A DNA stretch of 64,000 bases from Pseudolysinimonas_A sp039912695 (GTDB taxonomy: Bacteria; Actinomycetota; Actinomycetes; Actinomycetales; Microbacteriaceae): assembly GCF_039912695.1 (NCBI RefSeq), contig NZ_JBDSPJ010000013.1:124001-188000 (forward strand), written 5' to 3'. Under the pieces are notes generated by a model, which ran no database searches, had not been told where the DNA came from, and saw only the letters and a program-made list of their open reading frames with translations. Every line of letters begins with the position of its first letter. Position 1 is the stretch's first letter. The position numbers were made by a program, and so were the translations under genes. Below, one piece after another: positions 50,318-59,598 of the stretch.

Positions 50318-51697
50318 TCAGTCGACGGCGAGCGCCTCGATCGGCGAGATCTGAACTGCCGCTCGCGCCGGCGCCCAGGATGCTACGGCCGTCAGGATTG
50401 CCCCGGCGACCACCACGAGCGTGATCGACAGCCACGGCACCCCGGGAATCACAATGCCGTGGGATGCCGCGCCGAGGAGCGACTGCGCCCCACACCAGCC
50501 GTAGAACGCCCCGAGCACCAGACCGAGGATGACCGCGGCGAAGGTGAGTTGCGCACTCTCGGCCAGGATCATCCCGCGCACCTGGGGCCGCGAGAAGCCA
50601 AGCGCGCGCAGCAGGCCCAGCTCGCGACGCCGCTGCAACACGCTAAGGGAGAGGTTGTTGACGAGCCCGACGGCGGCGATGAGTCCGCTGAAACCGACCA
50701 GCACCGAGAACACCGTCGTGGTCGCGGTCAGCATCTGATCGATCCCCTGATAGGTCTCGGGCTGCTGACGTTGGGCCTCGCGAATCGACGCCTCGAACCC
50801 GGCCATTGCGACGGCGAACATCGTGACCAAGGTCACCCCGATCACAAGTCCGATCGTCGCGCGCGAGCTGCGCTGTGGGTGTCGCACCGCGTTCTCGGCA
50901 GCGAGTCGTGCCGGTGCGCTGCGTCCTGAGAGGCGCCCGACCAACCGCAGTACGGGGGGCATGATGACATCCGCTCCAAGCACGATTCCGGTGAACGACA
51001 GCACCCCGCCGGGAAGGGCGATCAACACACCGAGCGGCGACCCCAGCCCGACGAGCACCCCGAATACCAGGAGCAGCAAGCCGAGGATGCCGAGCACGAG
51101 AGCCGTGCGGTTGCGCCCCGACCGGGCCAGCGTTTGCTCGCGACTGAGCTCCTCACTGCGACCCAGCGCCTCGAGCGGGGTGACGGTGGTCACGCGACGC
51201 GACCCCACCCAGGAGGCGGCCCAGGTGGTGAGCACGACTCCGGCGATCGGGATGAGCACCACCGGGTCGTTGTACAAGTAGCCGGATGGGGGGACGACCC
51301 CGGTCGCCACGGCGGCGCGCTCGATGCCGAAGGCCACCGCGGTGCCGATCACCCCTCCCGCGAGCGACCCGACGACGCCGACGCCGAGGCCTTCCCGTGC
51401 GATGCGGCCGCGCTCCCGGCGGGCCGACGAGCCGAGCAGGCGCATCAGCGCGATGCTGCGCACTCGGCCGGCGACGATCGTCGAGAAGGTGTTTGACGTG
51501 ACAACGGCCGAGACGTAGACCGCGATCACGATGAAGACGAAAGCGGTGATGCGCAGCAACAGCGCGACCGTGTTACTCGAACCCGTGACGTCATCCCCCC
51601 GCAGTGCCGCGGCGAGCGCGCCGGTTACTTGCAGCAGCGTCACGCCGAACGCCGAGCCGAGGATCGCGACGATCACGCTCGCCCCGTGCTGCTTCAC
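50318..51697 (-). CDS. ABC transporter permease, FtsX family
   Basis: 459 residues with about eight to ten membrane helices and two FtsX-type modules: the first near 45-130 with SIALMRLLGSSARRERGRIA and the second near 320-400 with RRELGLLRALGFSRPQVRGMILAE. It is much shorter than MacB-type or 800-residue permeases because the outside domains are nearly absent. Its start overlaps the ATPase stop by 4 bp, so they form one MacB/LolD-type exporter. Substrate unknown. Confidence 0.87.
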   Translation of the reverse strand: MKQHGASVIVAILGSAFGVTLLQVTGALAAALRGDDVTGSSNTVALLLRITAFVFIVIAVYVSAVVTSNTFSTIVAGRVRSIALMRLLGSSARRERGRIAREGLGVGVVGSLAGGVIGTAVAFGIERAAVATGVVPPSGYLYNDPVVLIPIAGVVLTTWAASWVGSRRVTTVTPLEALGRSEELSREQTLARSGRNRTALVLGILGLLLLVFGVLVGLGSPLGVLIALPGGVLSFTGIVLGADVIMPPVLRLVGRLSGRSAPARLAAENAVRHPQRSSRATIGLVIGVTLVTMFAVAMAGFEASIREAQRQQPETYQGIDQMLTATTTVFSVLVGFSGLIAAVGLVNNLSLSVLQRRRELGLLRALGFSRPQVRGMILAESAQLTFAAVILGLVLGAFYGWCGAQSLLGAASHGIVIPGVPWLSITLVVVAGAILTAVASWAPARAAVQISPIEALAVD

Positions 51698-52440
51698 GAC
51701 TGCACCTCGAGCGAGAGCATGAACGCCGAGATCGCTTCGGCACTCGATCGTGCGCGGTCGGCGACGATCTGCCCGTCACCCAGGATGACGACCCGGTCTG
51801 CGTACGACGCGGCGATCGGATCGTGGGTGACCATCACGATCGACTGCCCGTGCTCGGTCGCCGCCTGACGCAGCAGGCCGAGCACATCTCGACCGGTGCG
51901 AGAATCCAAGTTGCCGGTCGGCTCGTCGGCGAACACGACATCCGGCCTCGTGGCAAGCGCCCGCGCAATCGCGACCCGCTGCTGCTGCCCGCCGGAGAGC
52001 TCGTGCGGGCGATGCGTCATCCGGTCGGCGAGGCCGAGGGAGGCAATCAGTTCATCGATCCACTTCTGCTCGGCCGAGTCCGGCTTGCGGCCGTCGAGCT
52101 CGAACGGCAGCAGCAGATTGCCGCGCACATCCAAAGTCGGCACGAGGTTGAAGGCTTGGAACACGAACCCGACGCGACGTCGGCGCACCAGGGTGAGCTG
52201 GGCATCCGGCAACTTGCCGATCTCCAGCGGTCCGAGCCACACCTCCCCCGCAGTCGGCGAGTCGAGCCCCGCCATCAGATGCATCAGGGTCGACTTGCCC
52301 GAACCAGACGGCCCCATGATCGCCGTGAATTCGCCGCGACGCACGTCGAGCGAGACGTCGCGCAGGGCGTGAACAATGTTGCCGTCGTGGCCGTAAGTCT
52401 TGTTGAGGTGCCGCACGCGGGCGGCGAAGTCGTTCTCCAT
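51694..52440 (-). CDS. ABC transporter ATP-binding protein (LolD/MacB type)
   Basis: 248 residues. Walker A GPSGSGKST (43-51), Q-loop FQAFNLVPTL, signature LSGGQQQR, Walker B VVFADEP and the H-loop THDP are all in place. It drives the FtsX permease. ATG 52440 lies seven bases after TAGCGT, so it probably has a leaderless mRNA. The response regulator/kinase pair downstream, read in the same direction, may control it, as is common for such exporters. Confidence 0.93.
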   Translation of the reverse strand: MENDFAARVRHLNKTYGHDGNIVHALRDVSLDVRRGEFTAIMGPSGSGKSTLMHLMAGLDSPTAGEVWLGPLEIGKLPDAQLTLVRRRRVGFVFQAFNLVPTLDVRGNLLLPFELDGRKPDSAEQKWIDELIASLGLADRMTHRPHELSGGQQQRVAIARALATRPDVVFADEPTGNLDSRTGRDVLGLLRQAATEHGQSIVMVTHDPIAASYADRVVILGDGQIVADRARSSAEAISAFMLSLEVQS

Positions 52441-52589
52441 AGGATCAACGCTAGGCAGGGGGCCCGCGCGGCGGATCAGGCGCAAGAACGATCGACCTCC
52501 GTCGGGAGGATGACCGCGAGGCGTGCTGACGTTCGACTCGCGCGAATAGTTGGGTGGCCGTCATCCGCTCCTGCGGCGACACTGGTGGA

Positions 52590-53198
52590 GTGAGACTTCT
52601 GCGCCCTGTCCTGCTTCTTGTCGCCGCGACCCTTGCTCTGGCCGGGTGCGCCTCGGCAACCCCCGGCAGCGCGGTACCACCGAGCGCGACGATCACAGCC
52701 CCCGGCGAAGTCGTGGGGCAGGGCACCGTGCTGCAAAAGGATGGCGAGACCGCGATGCTCTGTCTCGGTGTCGTCGCGCAGTCGTATCCGCCGCAATGCA
52801 CGGGACCCGCGATCGCTGGCTGGGACTGGTCGACCATCGATCTGAAGGAATCGTCGGGTGGCGTGACCTGGGGCACCTTCGCCGTATTCGGCACCTGGGA
52901 CGGCACCACCTTCACCTCAACCCAGTCGCCGATTCCGCTCGCGCTGTACGACCCGATGAAACACGACCCCGACCCGCGCCTCGACCCCGCCAACGCCGGC
53001 GCCGGCACGGCCGAGGGGATGACGCACATCCAAAACGATCTGATGAACTCGTCGGTCGTGACCGTGCTCTCGACGCACACCGAGAACGGCTACGTGTGGG
53101 TGAGCGTGATCTACGACGACGGCACCATCCAGGCCTACTTCGACGCGACCTATGGCTTCGACGTCGTCGCGGTGCAGCCGGCTCTCGTCGATCGTTGA
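52590..53198 (+). CDS. Lipoprotein of unknown function
   Basis: 202 residues starting with GTG 52590. The signal peptide LLLVAATLALAGC gives a lipobox Cys at about 19. The outside domain has a Cys pair (MLCLGVV ... PPQCTG) and no membrane segment. It is read toward the two-component genes and away from the ABC genes. Context suggests an envelope sensor or accessory protein, but there is no direct evidence. Confidence 0.8.
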   Translation: MRLLRPVLLLVAATLALAGCASATPGSAVPPSATITAPGEVVGQGTVLQKDGETAMLCLGVVAQSYPPQCTGPAIAGWDWSTIDLKESSGGVTWGTFAVFGTWDGTTFTSTQSPIPLALYDPMKHDPDPRLDPANAGAGTAEGMTHIQNDLMNSSVVTVLSTHTENGYVWVSVIYDDGTIQAYFDATYGFDVVAVQPALVDR

Positions 53199-53232
53199 TC
53201 TCACGGCCCGCGACTCACGCGCCCGAAGCGGC

Positions 53233-53895
53233 TCAGACCAGTCGGTGCTCGAAGGCGTAGACCACGAGTTGCACGCGATCGCGCAGCCGCAACTTCGCGA
53301 GGACGCGCGAGATGTGAGTCTTCACGGTCGCCTCGCTCACAAATTCAGCCTTCGCGATCTCGGAATTTGACAGACCGCGCGCGGCGAGCATGAAGATCTC
53401 CCGCTCACGCGTACTGAGGTCGGCGAGCTCGACGTCAGGGTCGCCGGGCCGCGGAGCACGCTCCCCGAAATGTTGGAAGAGTTCGGCCGTGGCCGCGGGC
53501 GCGATCACCGCGGTCCCCGAATGCACGGTCCGGATGGCGGCAAGCAGAAACTCGGGCTCGGCGTCTTTCAGCACGAATCCGCTCGCACCCGCACGGATCG
53601 CCTTCGCGGCGTTCTCGTCGAGGTCGAACGTGGTGAGCACCAGGATGCGCGGCCCGATGCTGCCGCCGGCGACCGCATCCGCCACAATTCCCTGCGTCGC
53701 CTGGATGCCGTCGGCGACCGGCATCCGAATGTCCATCAAAACGACGTCGGGCTTCGCGTCGCGCACCATCCCGCGGGCGGCCTCGCCGTCGCCAGCCTCG
53801 CCCACGACCTCGAGGTCGTCTTGCGAGTCGATGAGCATCCGCAGGCCCGAGCGGAACAGCGGCTGATCGTCGACCAGGGCAACGCGGATGCTCAA
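53233..53895 (-). CDS. NarL/LuxR-type response regulator
   Basis: 220 residues. The receiver domain has the acidic pair Asp9/Asp10, the phospho-acceptor Asp55 in VVLMDIRMP, Thr in VLTTFD and the Lys in FVLKDA. After a linker the LuxR helix-turn-helix LSTREREIFMLAARGLSNSEIAKAEFVSEATVKTHISRVL (near 154-193) follows. Its start overlaps the kinase stop by 4 bp, so the two are a matched pair. Confidence 0.94.
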   Translation of the reverse strand: MSIRVALVDDQPLFRSGLRMLIDSQDDLEVVGEAGDGEAARGMVRDAKPDVVLMDIRMPVADGIQATQGIVADAVAGGSIGPRILVLTTFDLDENAAKAIRAGASGFVLKDAEPEFLLAAIRTVHSGTAVIAPAATAELFQHFGERAPRPGDPDVELADLSTREREIFMLAARGLSNSEIAKAEFVSEATVKTHISRVLAKLRLRDRVQLVVYAFEHRLV

Positions 53896-55094
53896 CTGGC
53901 CACCGCGGCGGCCGACGCGCGGGCGAACGGGACGGTCGCGCGCACCCGGAACCGACCGTTGGTTCCGTCGCTTGCCTCGAGTTCCCCGCCGGCCAGCGTC
54001 GCGCGTTCCCGCATCCCGGGGATGCCGTGGCCCGCGGTGTTGGCGAGGATCGTTGCGCCCTGGGGGAGGGCGTTCGTCACGATGACAGTGAGGCTGGCGG
54101 CGCCCCAGTCGAACACCAGCTCGACGGGGGTGGCCCTTTCACCGTGACGCAAGGCGTTGGTGAGCCCCTCCTGAACGATCCGATACACCGCCAACGCCGC
54201 GGGATCAGAGAGCGGGCCCGCGGTGCCGTAACTGTTCCACTCGACCTGGAGCCCGGAGTCCCGAAAACCACGGATGAGGGCGTCAAGGTCGTTCATCCCG
54301 GGCTGCGGCCCGGCCTCCTGGTTGTGCCGCAACTCGCCGAGGAGCACCCGCACGTCTGTCAGCGCCGCGCGAGCCGTCGCAGCGATGTTCTCGAGAGCCT
54401 CTACCACCGGGGCCGGAACATCCTTCGACGCGTAGCGCGCGCCATCCGCCTGGGCAATGACCACAGCGAGGGAGTGGGCGACGATGTCGTGAACGTCGCG
54501 AGCGACTTTGTTGCGCTCCTGCTCGAGGGTGACCTCATGCTTCACCTCGCCGAGCTTCGCTGTCGCGACGATCTCCCCGGACTCGGCTCGCATTCGACCC
54601 CGGTTGACGTAGACCAACATTCCCGCCACCCAGGCGAGCGCGAAGAAGGCCAACGCGAAGAAATAGATCAACAGTCCCGAAAACGAAACCCCGTAGCTAC
54701 CGAAGATCATGAACGACGCCACGAAAGTTCCGACGAGACCCGTCCACCTGGTCGTCGGCTTCCCGTACGCGGCCGTGCCGAAGAACACCAGCAAGAGGGG
54801 TGCGTAAACCGCGAAACTCCCGAGGTTCGACAAGTACGAGCTGGCCAGCATCGTGAGAGCGCCGAGCGCGCCGATGGCGAGCGACAGGAACGGCTGGATG
54901 CGATAGAGCACGATCGTCGACGCCAGGAGGAGCACCGAAAGCAGTCCCAGAACGCCACTGAAGTCCGAGACGGCCACGGACGCCACGATGAAATAGAGTG
55001 CCGCGACAACGCACTCAACGACCAAGCGGTACTTCCGAAAGTTGGCGAGGGAGAACCAGACCTTCAACCGGTCGATGAATTCTCTCTCCGTCAT
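53892..55094 (-). CDS. Sensor histidine kinase (HisKA_3 type)
   Basis: 400 residues. Six membrane helices (about 24-165) without a large outside domain suggest sensing within the membrane, as in DesK-type kinases. The HisKA_3 helix follows, ERNKVARDVHDIVAHSLAVV with phospho-acceptor His202, and then a shorter ATPase domain with IVQEGLTNALRHG (N-box) and GHGIPGMRERA (G-box). The ATG is six bases after TAGCGT (55101-55106), a leaderless layout. The kinase is the first gene of the pair. Confidence 0.92.
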   Translation of the reverse strand: MTEREFIDRLKVWFSLANFRKYRLVVECVVAALYFIVASVAVSDFSGVLGLLSVLLLASTIVLYRIQPFLSLAIGALGALTMLASSYLSNLGSFAVYAPLLLVFFGTAAYGKPTTRWTGLVGTFVASFMIFGSYGVSFSGLLIYFFALAFFALAWVAGMLVYVNRGRMRAESGEIVATAKLGEVKHEVTLEQERNKVARDVHDIVAHSLAVVIAQADGARYASKDVPAPVVEALENIAATARAALTDVRVLLGELRHNQEAGPQPGMNDLDALIRGFRDSGLQVEWNSYGTAGPLSDPAALAVYRIVQEGLTNALRHGERATPVELVFDWGAASLTVIVTNALPQGATILANTAGHGIPGMRERATLAGGELEASDGTNGRFRVRATVPFARASAAAVAS

Positions 55095-55100
55095 GCCCTC

Positions 55101-55106
55101 ACGCTA
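55101..55106 (-). promoter_or_regulatory. -10 box of leaderless kinase gene
   Basis: TAGCGT on the minus strand, six bases before the ATG at 55094. Confidence 0.45.
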
Positions 55107-55192
55107 CGTCGCAGTCACCCCTTCCGGCATCCGTCGCGAGGTTGACTGTCGGTCATCCCCCAGGCGGGCCGAGGTTCAGGCGGGCAGAGGTT

Positions 55193-56086
55193 CTAAAAGC
55201 CGAGACGCCCGAGCTGCTTGGGGTCGCGCTGCCACTCCTTGGCGACTTTCACCCGAATCGACAGGAACACCTGCTTGCCGACGAGCGGTTCGATCTCGGC
55301 ACGTGCGCGGGCGCCGACATCCTGGAGGCGCTCCCCCGCGTGGCCGATGATGATGCCCTTCTGGCTGTCGCGTTCGACCCAGAGGTTGGCGTAGATCTCG
55401 ACCAGGTCTTTGTCGTCGCGCTCGATCATGTCGTCGATCGTGACGGCGAGCGAGTGCGGCAGTTCGTCAGAAACTCCCTCAAGCGCCGCCTCACGGATCA
55501 GTTCGCTGATGCGCGCTTCGAGGGTCTCGTCGGTGCGCTGCTCGTCGGGGTAGAGCGAGGGCGACTCCGGCAGCAGGGCGACCAGTTGCGTGGTCAAAAC
55601 ATCGAGCTGGATGCGACTGGTCGCCGACACCGGGATGATCGCTTCCCAGTCCGCCAATTCGCTCACTGCGAGTAACTGCTGGGCGACCGCCGGACGCGAT
55701 GCGGCGTCGATCTTGGTGACGATCGCGACCTTCTTCGCTCGCGGGTAGTCGGCGAGCTGATCGACGATGTACCGGTCACCCGGACCGATGCGATCGGGCG
55801 CCGGGATGCACATCCCAATCACGTCGACGTCACCGAGGGTCGCGGTGACGACATCGTTGAGACGCTGTCCGAGCAGCGTGCGCGGGCGGTGCACGCCGGG
55901 GGTGTCGACGATGATCAGTTGGCCGTCAGTGGTGTGCACGATCCCGCGGATGGCGCGGCGCGTGGTTTGCGGCTTCGACGACGTGATCGCGACCTTCTCA
56001 CCGACGAGAGCGTTGGTGAGCGTGGACTTGCCGACGTTGGGCCGCCCGACAAACGAGACGAACCCCGCGCGATGGATAGCGGTCAT
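55193..56086 (-). CDS. era: GTPase Era
   Basis: 297 residues. G1 GRPNVGKST (14-22), G2 with TTRRAIRG, G3 DTPG, G4 TKID and G5 SAT are present, then a KH domain whose core is GIIIGHAGERLQDVGARARAEIE. Era binds 16S rRNA and helps 30S subunit maturation. ATG 56086 overlaps the CNNM stop by 4 bp (ATGA), which sets the start. Confidence 0.96.
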   Translation of the reverse strand: MTAIHRAGFVSFVGRPNVGKSTLTNALVGEKVAITSSKPQTTRRAIRGIVHTTDGQLIIVDTPGVHRPRTLLGQRLNDVVTATLGDVDVIGMCIPAPDRIGPGDRYIVDQLADYPRAKKVAIVTKIDAASRPAVAQQLLAVSELADWEAIIPVSATSRIQLDVLTTQLVALLPESPSLYPDEQRTDETLEARISELIREAALEGVSDELPHSLAVTIDDMIERDDKDLVEIYANLWVERDSQKGIIIGHAGERLQDVGARARAEIEPLVGKQVFLSIRVKVAKEWQRDPKQLGRLGF

Positions 56087-57411
56087 CCCGCGTGCTCCTT
56101 GTTCTTCTCGTCGGTCTTGTCGGACTTGTCGATCTCGAACGCACCCCTGGCGTCGAGCAGCGCCTGGTCGGCCTCGACGACGATCGTGCGCAGCAGTTTG
56201 CGGCGGCCTTCGACCCGTTCGGCACGCAGCCAAATTCCCGACAGTTCGACAGCCGACCCGACGTCGGGCAGACGACCCAGGGTCTTCGTCAACAGGCCGC
56301 CGGCTGTGTCGACGTCGTCGTCGTCGAGTTCGATCCCAAACAGGTCGCCCAGTTCGTCGAGGGGCAGCCGCGCGCTCACCCGAAAGACTCCGCTGCCCAG
56401 GTGCGTCACATCCGGGGTCTCGCGGTCGTATTCGTCGGCGATTTCACCGACCAGTTCTTCGATCAGGTCTTCGAGCGTGACGAGCCCCGCGATTCCGCCG
56501 TACTCGTCAACCACGAGCGCGAGATGGATGCTCTTCACCTGCATCTGTCGCAGGGTGTCGTCGGCCTTCTTGGATTCGGGAACGAACTCAGCCGGACGAG
56601 CGAGGTCGCGCGCTGAGGCCGTTTTCGCATCTTTCGGCTGTTCAAAGCTCAGCCGGGCGACATCGCGCAGGTAGAGCACCCCGAACACCTCGTCGGCGTC
56701 TTTGCCGATCACCGGCATCCGCGAATGGCCGGTGCGCAGGAACTCCGCCATGGCTTGCGCGATCGTGGTGTCGTCATCGAGGGTGTCCATATCGGTTCGG
56801 GGCACCATGACCTCGCGCACGACGGTGTCGCCCCATTCGAAGATCGAGTGGATGAGCTCCCGATCGTCTTGCTCGAGCACGTCGAGTTCGGCCGCCTCAT
56901 CCACCATGCTCAGCAGCTGTTCTTCGCTCGAGAAGGTCTGAGTGCGCGGGCGGCCGGGGGTCACCCGGTTGCCGATCGCGACCAGGGCATCGGCGAGCGG
57001 ACCCAGGATCACTCGAACGGCCCGGATGATCGGTGCTGAGAATCCGAGCAACCCGCGGGCGTGAGCGCGGCCCACCGAGCGCGGGCTTGACCCGACGAGC
57101 ACGAACGATGCCGCCGTCATGACGACGACCGAGGCCAGCAAAATCCACCACCAGTCGGCGAACACCGACGCGAACGCGAGGGTGACGAGCACCGCCGCTG
57201 TCGTCTCGGAGAGCACGCGCATGAAGTTCAACGCGTTGACGTGAGCGCCGACATCCGCCGCGATCGCCAACAGCGAGGACCGCGTGCGTCGGTTGGCCGC
57301 GAGGTCGATCAGGTCGGTGCGACTGACGACCCCGAGTGCCGCATCGGCCGCGGCAAGCAACCCGCCGAAGGCAACCAGCAGCACCGCGAGGGCGACGAAG
57401 ATTCCGATCAC
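56083..57411 (-). CDS. CNNM/CorC-HlyC family membrane protein
   Basis: 442 residues. The DUF21 (CNNM) membrane domain with three to four helices (about 3-150), two CBS motifs (about 205-330) with REVMVPRTDMDTLD and the HLALVVDEYGGIAGLVTLEDLIEELVG segment, and a C-terminal CorC_HlyC domain with GGLLTKTLGRLP follow. Members are Mg2+ or Co2+ exporters or regulators, and the old name is hemolysin C-like. It is between ybeY and era, as usual. Confidence 0.93.
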   Translation of the reverse strand: MIGIFVALAVLLVAFGGLLAAADAALGVVSRTDLIDLAANRRTRSSLLAIAADVGAHVNALNFMRVLSETTAAVLVTLAFASVFADWWWILLASVVVMTAASFVLVGSSPRSVGRAHARGLLGFSAPIIRAVRVILGPLADALVAIGNRVTPGRPRTQTFSSEEQLLSMVDEAAELDVLEQDDRELIHSIFEWGDTVVREVMVPRTDMDTLDDDTTIAQAMAEFLRTGHSRMPVIGKDADEVFGVLYLRDVARLSFEQPKDAKTASARDLARPAEFVPESKKADDTLRQMQVKSIHLALVVDEYGGIAGLVTLEDLIEELVGEIADEYDRETPDVTHLGSGVFRVSARLPLDELGDLFGIELDDDDVDTAGGLLTKTLGRLPDVGSAVELSGIWLRAERVEGRRKLLRTIVVEADQALLDARGAFEIDKSDKTDEKNKEHAG

Positions 57412-57415
57412 AGCG

Positions 57416-57877
57416 TTACCGTCGTCGTTCGGCGAGCGTGAAGCCGACCAGAATCTCGCGCTGGATGTCGAACATCTCGCGCTCCTGATCGGGTTCGGCG
57501 TGGTCGTAGCCGAGCAGGTGCAGGATGCCGTGAGCGGTCAGAAGGTGCATCTCGTCGGCGGCGCTGTGGCCAGCCTCAATCGCTTGGGCGACCGCGACCT
57601 GCGGACACACGACGAGGTCACCGAGCAGTCCGGGCGGGGTGATCTCGTCTTCACTTCCGGGCCGCAGCTCATCCATCGGAAAGGAGAGCACGTCGGTCGG
57701 ACCCGGTTCGTCCATCCATTGCACATGCAACTGCTCCATCGCCGCTTCGTCGACCAACAGGATGGCGAGCTCGGCATCTCGGTGCACGTGCAGGTGATCG
57801 AGGGCGAACGTCGCAAGCCGCTGGAGCGATGCTTCATCGACTTCGACGCCCGACTCGTTATTGATCTCGATGCTCAT
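57416..57877 (-). CDS. ybeY: rRNA maturation endoribonuclease YbeY
   Basis: 153 residues. Zinc motif with His116, His120 and His126 in HGILHLLGYDH and the preceding PTDVLSFPMDE segment near 60-70. It acts in 16S rRNA 3'-end processing and rRNA quality control. It overlaps the phoH stop by 4 bp and ends 4 bp before the CNNM start, a very compact unit. Confidence 0.96.
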   Translation of the reverse strand: MSIEINNESGVEVDEASLQRLATFALDHLHVHRDAELAILLVDEAAMEQLHVQWMDEPGPTDVLSFPMDELRPGSEDEITPPGLLGDLVVCPQVAVAQAIEAGHSAADEMHLLTAHGILHLLGYDHAEPDQEREMFDIQREILVGFTLAERRR

Positions 57878-58890
57878 GTCGATACCTCCGGCGGGTTCTC
57901 GCGTTGGTACCGCCGTGCCTGCTGCGTCGCGTCGTACTCGGTGTAGCGATCGACGATTCGGCCGACCAGCGAATGGCGCACGACGTCGTCGCTGGTCAGA
58001 CGCGAGAAGTGGATGTCATCCATCTCGTTCAGAATTGTGCTCACCAGTTTCAGGCCCGAAGCCCCCGCCGGAAGGTCGACCTGTGTCACGTCGCCGGTGA
58101 TGACCATCTTGGTTCCGAAGCCGAGCCGAGTGAGGAACATTTTCATCTGCTCGGGGGTGGTGTTCTGTGCCTCGTCAAGCACGACGAACGCGTTGTTGAG
58201 GGTGCGCCCGCGCATGTAGGCGAGCGGAGCGACCTCGACGGTGCCGGAGGCGAGCAGTTTAGGCACCAACTCGGGATCCATCATCTCGTTGAGGGCGTCG
58301 TAGAGCGGTCGAAGATAAGGGTCGATCTTGTCAGTCAAGGTGCCGGGCAGAAAACCGAGCCGCTCCCCCGCCTCGATCGCCGGCCGAGAAAGGATGATGC
58401 GGTCGACCTCTTTGCGCTGCAGAGCCTGCACGGCTTTCGCCATCGCCAGGTAGGTCTTGCCGGTACCGGCGGGACCGATGCCGAAGGTGATCGTGTTGAG
58501 GTCGATCGCGTCGACGTACGCCTTCTGGCCGAGAGTCTTGGGACGGATGCTCTTGCCCCGGCTGGTCAGAATGGCCTGGCTCAGCACCTCGGCTGGGCTT
58601 CCCTCACCGCGTTCCAGGATGCGGGCACCGGTCGTCACATCGGTCGGACCGAGGTCGACGCCGTTTTTCACCATCGCCACCAACTCAAGCAGGAGTCGCT
58701 CGGCAGCACGCAGCTCGGCTTCAGGCCCCTCGAGGCTGACATGGTTGCCACGCACCAGGATGCTCACCTGGGGATAGCGCTGCTCGATGGTCGTGAGCAA
58801 CCGGTCTTGTGCCCCGAGCAGGCGCACCATGGCGACACCATCCACCTCGAGTTCCGCACGCTGTGGCGCAGCAGAGCCGAGTTCCGTCAC
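57874..58890 (-). CDS. phoH: PhoH family ATPase
   Basis: 338 residues. A short N-terminal KH-like region (about 25-75) precedes the PhoH domain: Walker A GPAGTGKT (139-146), RPAIEAGERLGFLPG near 166-180, Walker B VVLDEAQNTTPEQMK near 236-250 and GDVTQVDLP near 266-274. Members are ATP-dependent RNA helicase-like proteins linked with YbeY in RNA quality control. The start is a GTG, 14 bp after the HIT stop. Confidence 0.95.
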   Translation of the reverse strand: MTELGSAAPQRAELEVDGVAMVRLLGAQDRLLTTIEQRYPQVSILVRGNHVSLEGPEAELRAAERLLLELVAMVKNGVDLGPTDVTTGARILERGEGSPAEVLSQAILTSRGKSIRPKTLGQKAYVDAIDLNTITFGIGPAGTGKTYLAMAKAVQALQRKEVDRIILSRPAIEAGERLGFLPGTLTDKIDPYLRPLYDALNEMMDPELVPKLLASGTVEVAPLAYMRGRTLNNAFVVLDEAQNTTPEQMKMFLTRLGFGTKMVITGDVTQVDLPAGASGLKLVSTILNEMDDIHFSRLTSDDVVRHSLVGRIVDRYTEYDATQQARRYQRENPPEVST

Positions 58891-58903
58891 AGCGTTCCCC
58901 TGC

Positions 58904-59260
58904 TCACAGCGTTCCCTCGGTCAGTGCACCGGTGTGCTCGGGGTCACCGAGAACGTGCGCGTGCACGTGAAAGACCGTTTGCCCGGCGGTTTCACCCGTG
59001 TTGAAGATCAACCGAAACTCCCCGCCGCAGTGCTCGTCTGCAAGGTGCTGCGCGACCGAAACGAGTTCGGCAAGCAGGCCCGCGTCGCCCGCGGCGAGCG
59101 CCGCAACGTTCGGGTACGTTCCCACCTTCGGGAACACCAGCAGGTGCACGGGCGCCTTCGGCGCGATGTCGCGGATCGCGAGCACACGGTCGTTCTCGAA
59201 AACCTTCGAGGCAGGGATTTCTCCGGCGACGATTCGCTCGAAGACGCTGGCCTCTGACAT
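58904..59260 (-). CDS. HIT family protein (HINT-like)
   Basis: 118 residues. The triad motif HVHAHVLG (H-x-H-x-H) near 101-108, the KAPVHLLVFPK strand near 35-45 and the N-terminal SVFERIVAGEIPASKVFE segment are those of HINT-type nucleotide hydrolases and adenylosuccinate-related HIT proteins. ATG 59260 has GGAGG upstream and TAAGCT seven bases before it. It is the usual neighbour of phoH. Confidence 0.94.
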   Translation of the reverse strand: MSEASVFERIVAGEIPASKVFENDRVLAIRDIAPKAPVHLLVFPKVGTYPNVAALAAGDAGLLAELVSVAQHLADEHCGGEFRLIFNTGETAGQTVFHVHAHVLGDPEHTGALTEGTL

Positions 59261-59331
59261 GACCTCCAGCTTACGGTTTCGACCCACGCGAAAACCGGGC
59301 TTCAGTACGCTGGCGGCGAAGAGGAGGTCCG

Positions 59332-59561
59332 ATGCAACTCGTCAGTCGCCCAGCACGCCGATGACCTCGATCGTGCGGCTCAGTTCTACGCCCGGCTGCT
59401 CGGGGTCGAGCCGACCGCGAAGTTCGATCCTCCCGGGCTTCTGTTCTTCGATCTCGACGGTGTGCGCCTGCTGCTCGAACGCGGCGCCCCAACGCCATGC
59501 CTTCATTCGCGACTCCGAGGGCAACACCGTCGGACTCATCTCGTTCAGCCCTTCGACCTAG
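59332..59561 (+). pseudogene. Broken VOC/glyoxalase-family gene
   Basis: An ATG with a good ribosome site (GAGGAGG) starts a frame that stops after 10 codons. The sequence then continues in another frame with the VOC-type segment ADDLDRAAQFYARLLGVEP ... GLLFFDLDGVRLLLERGAP, and jumps to a third frame with the family's C-terminal AFIRDSEGNTVGLISF before a stop. Comparison with normal members (about 120 residues) shows that the middle 40-50 residues are missing and that there is a shift near codon 5. It cannot make a working protein. Confidence 0.8.
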
Positions 59562-59598
59562 GCGCTCGGTGTCCTAGGCACTCTGTGTCCTAGGCGTT
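59557..59598. repeat. 16-bp tandem repeat, about 2.6 copies
   Basis: CCTAGGCGCTCGGTGT, CCTAGGCACTCTGTGT and CCTAGGCGTTCC run in tandem. The first copy contains the stop of the broken VOC gene and the third contains the stop of the minus-strand APH-like gene. It is a recent slippage or local duplication. Confidence 0.65.
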
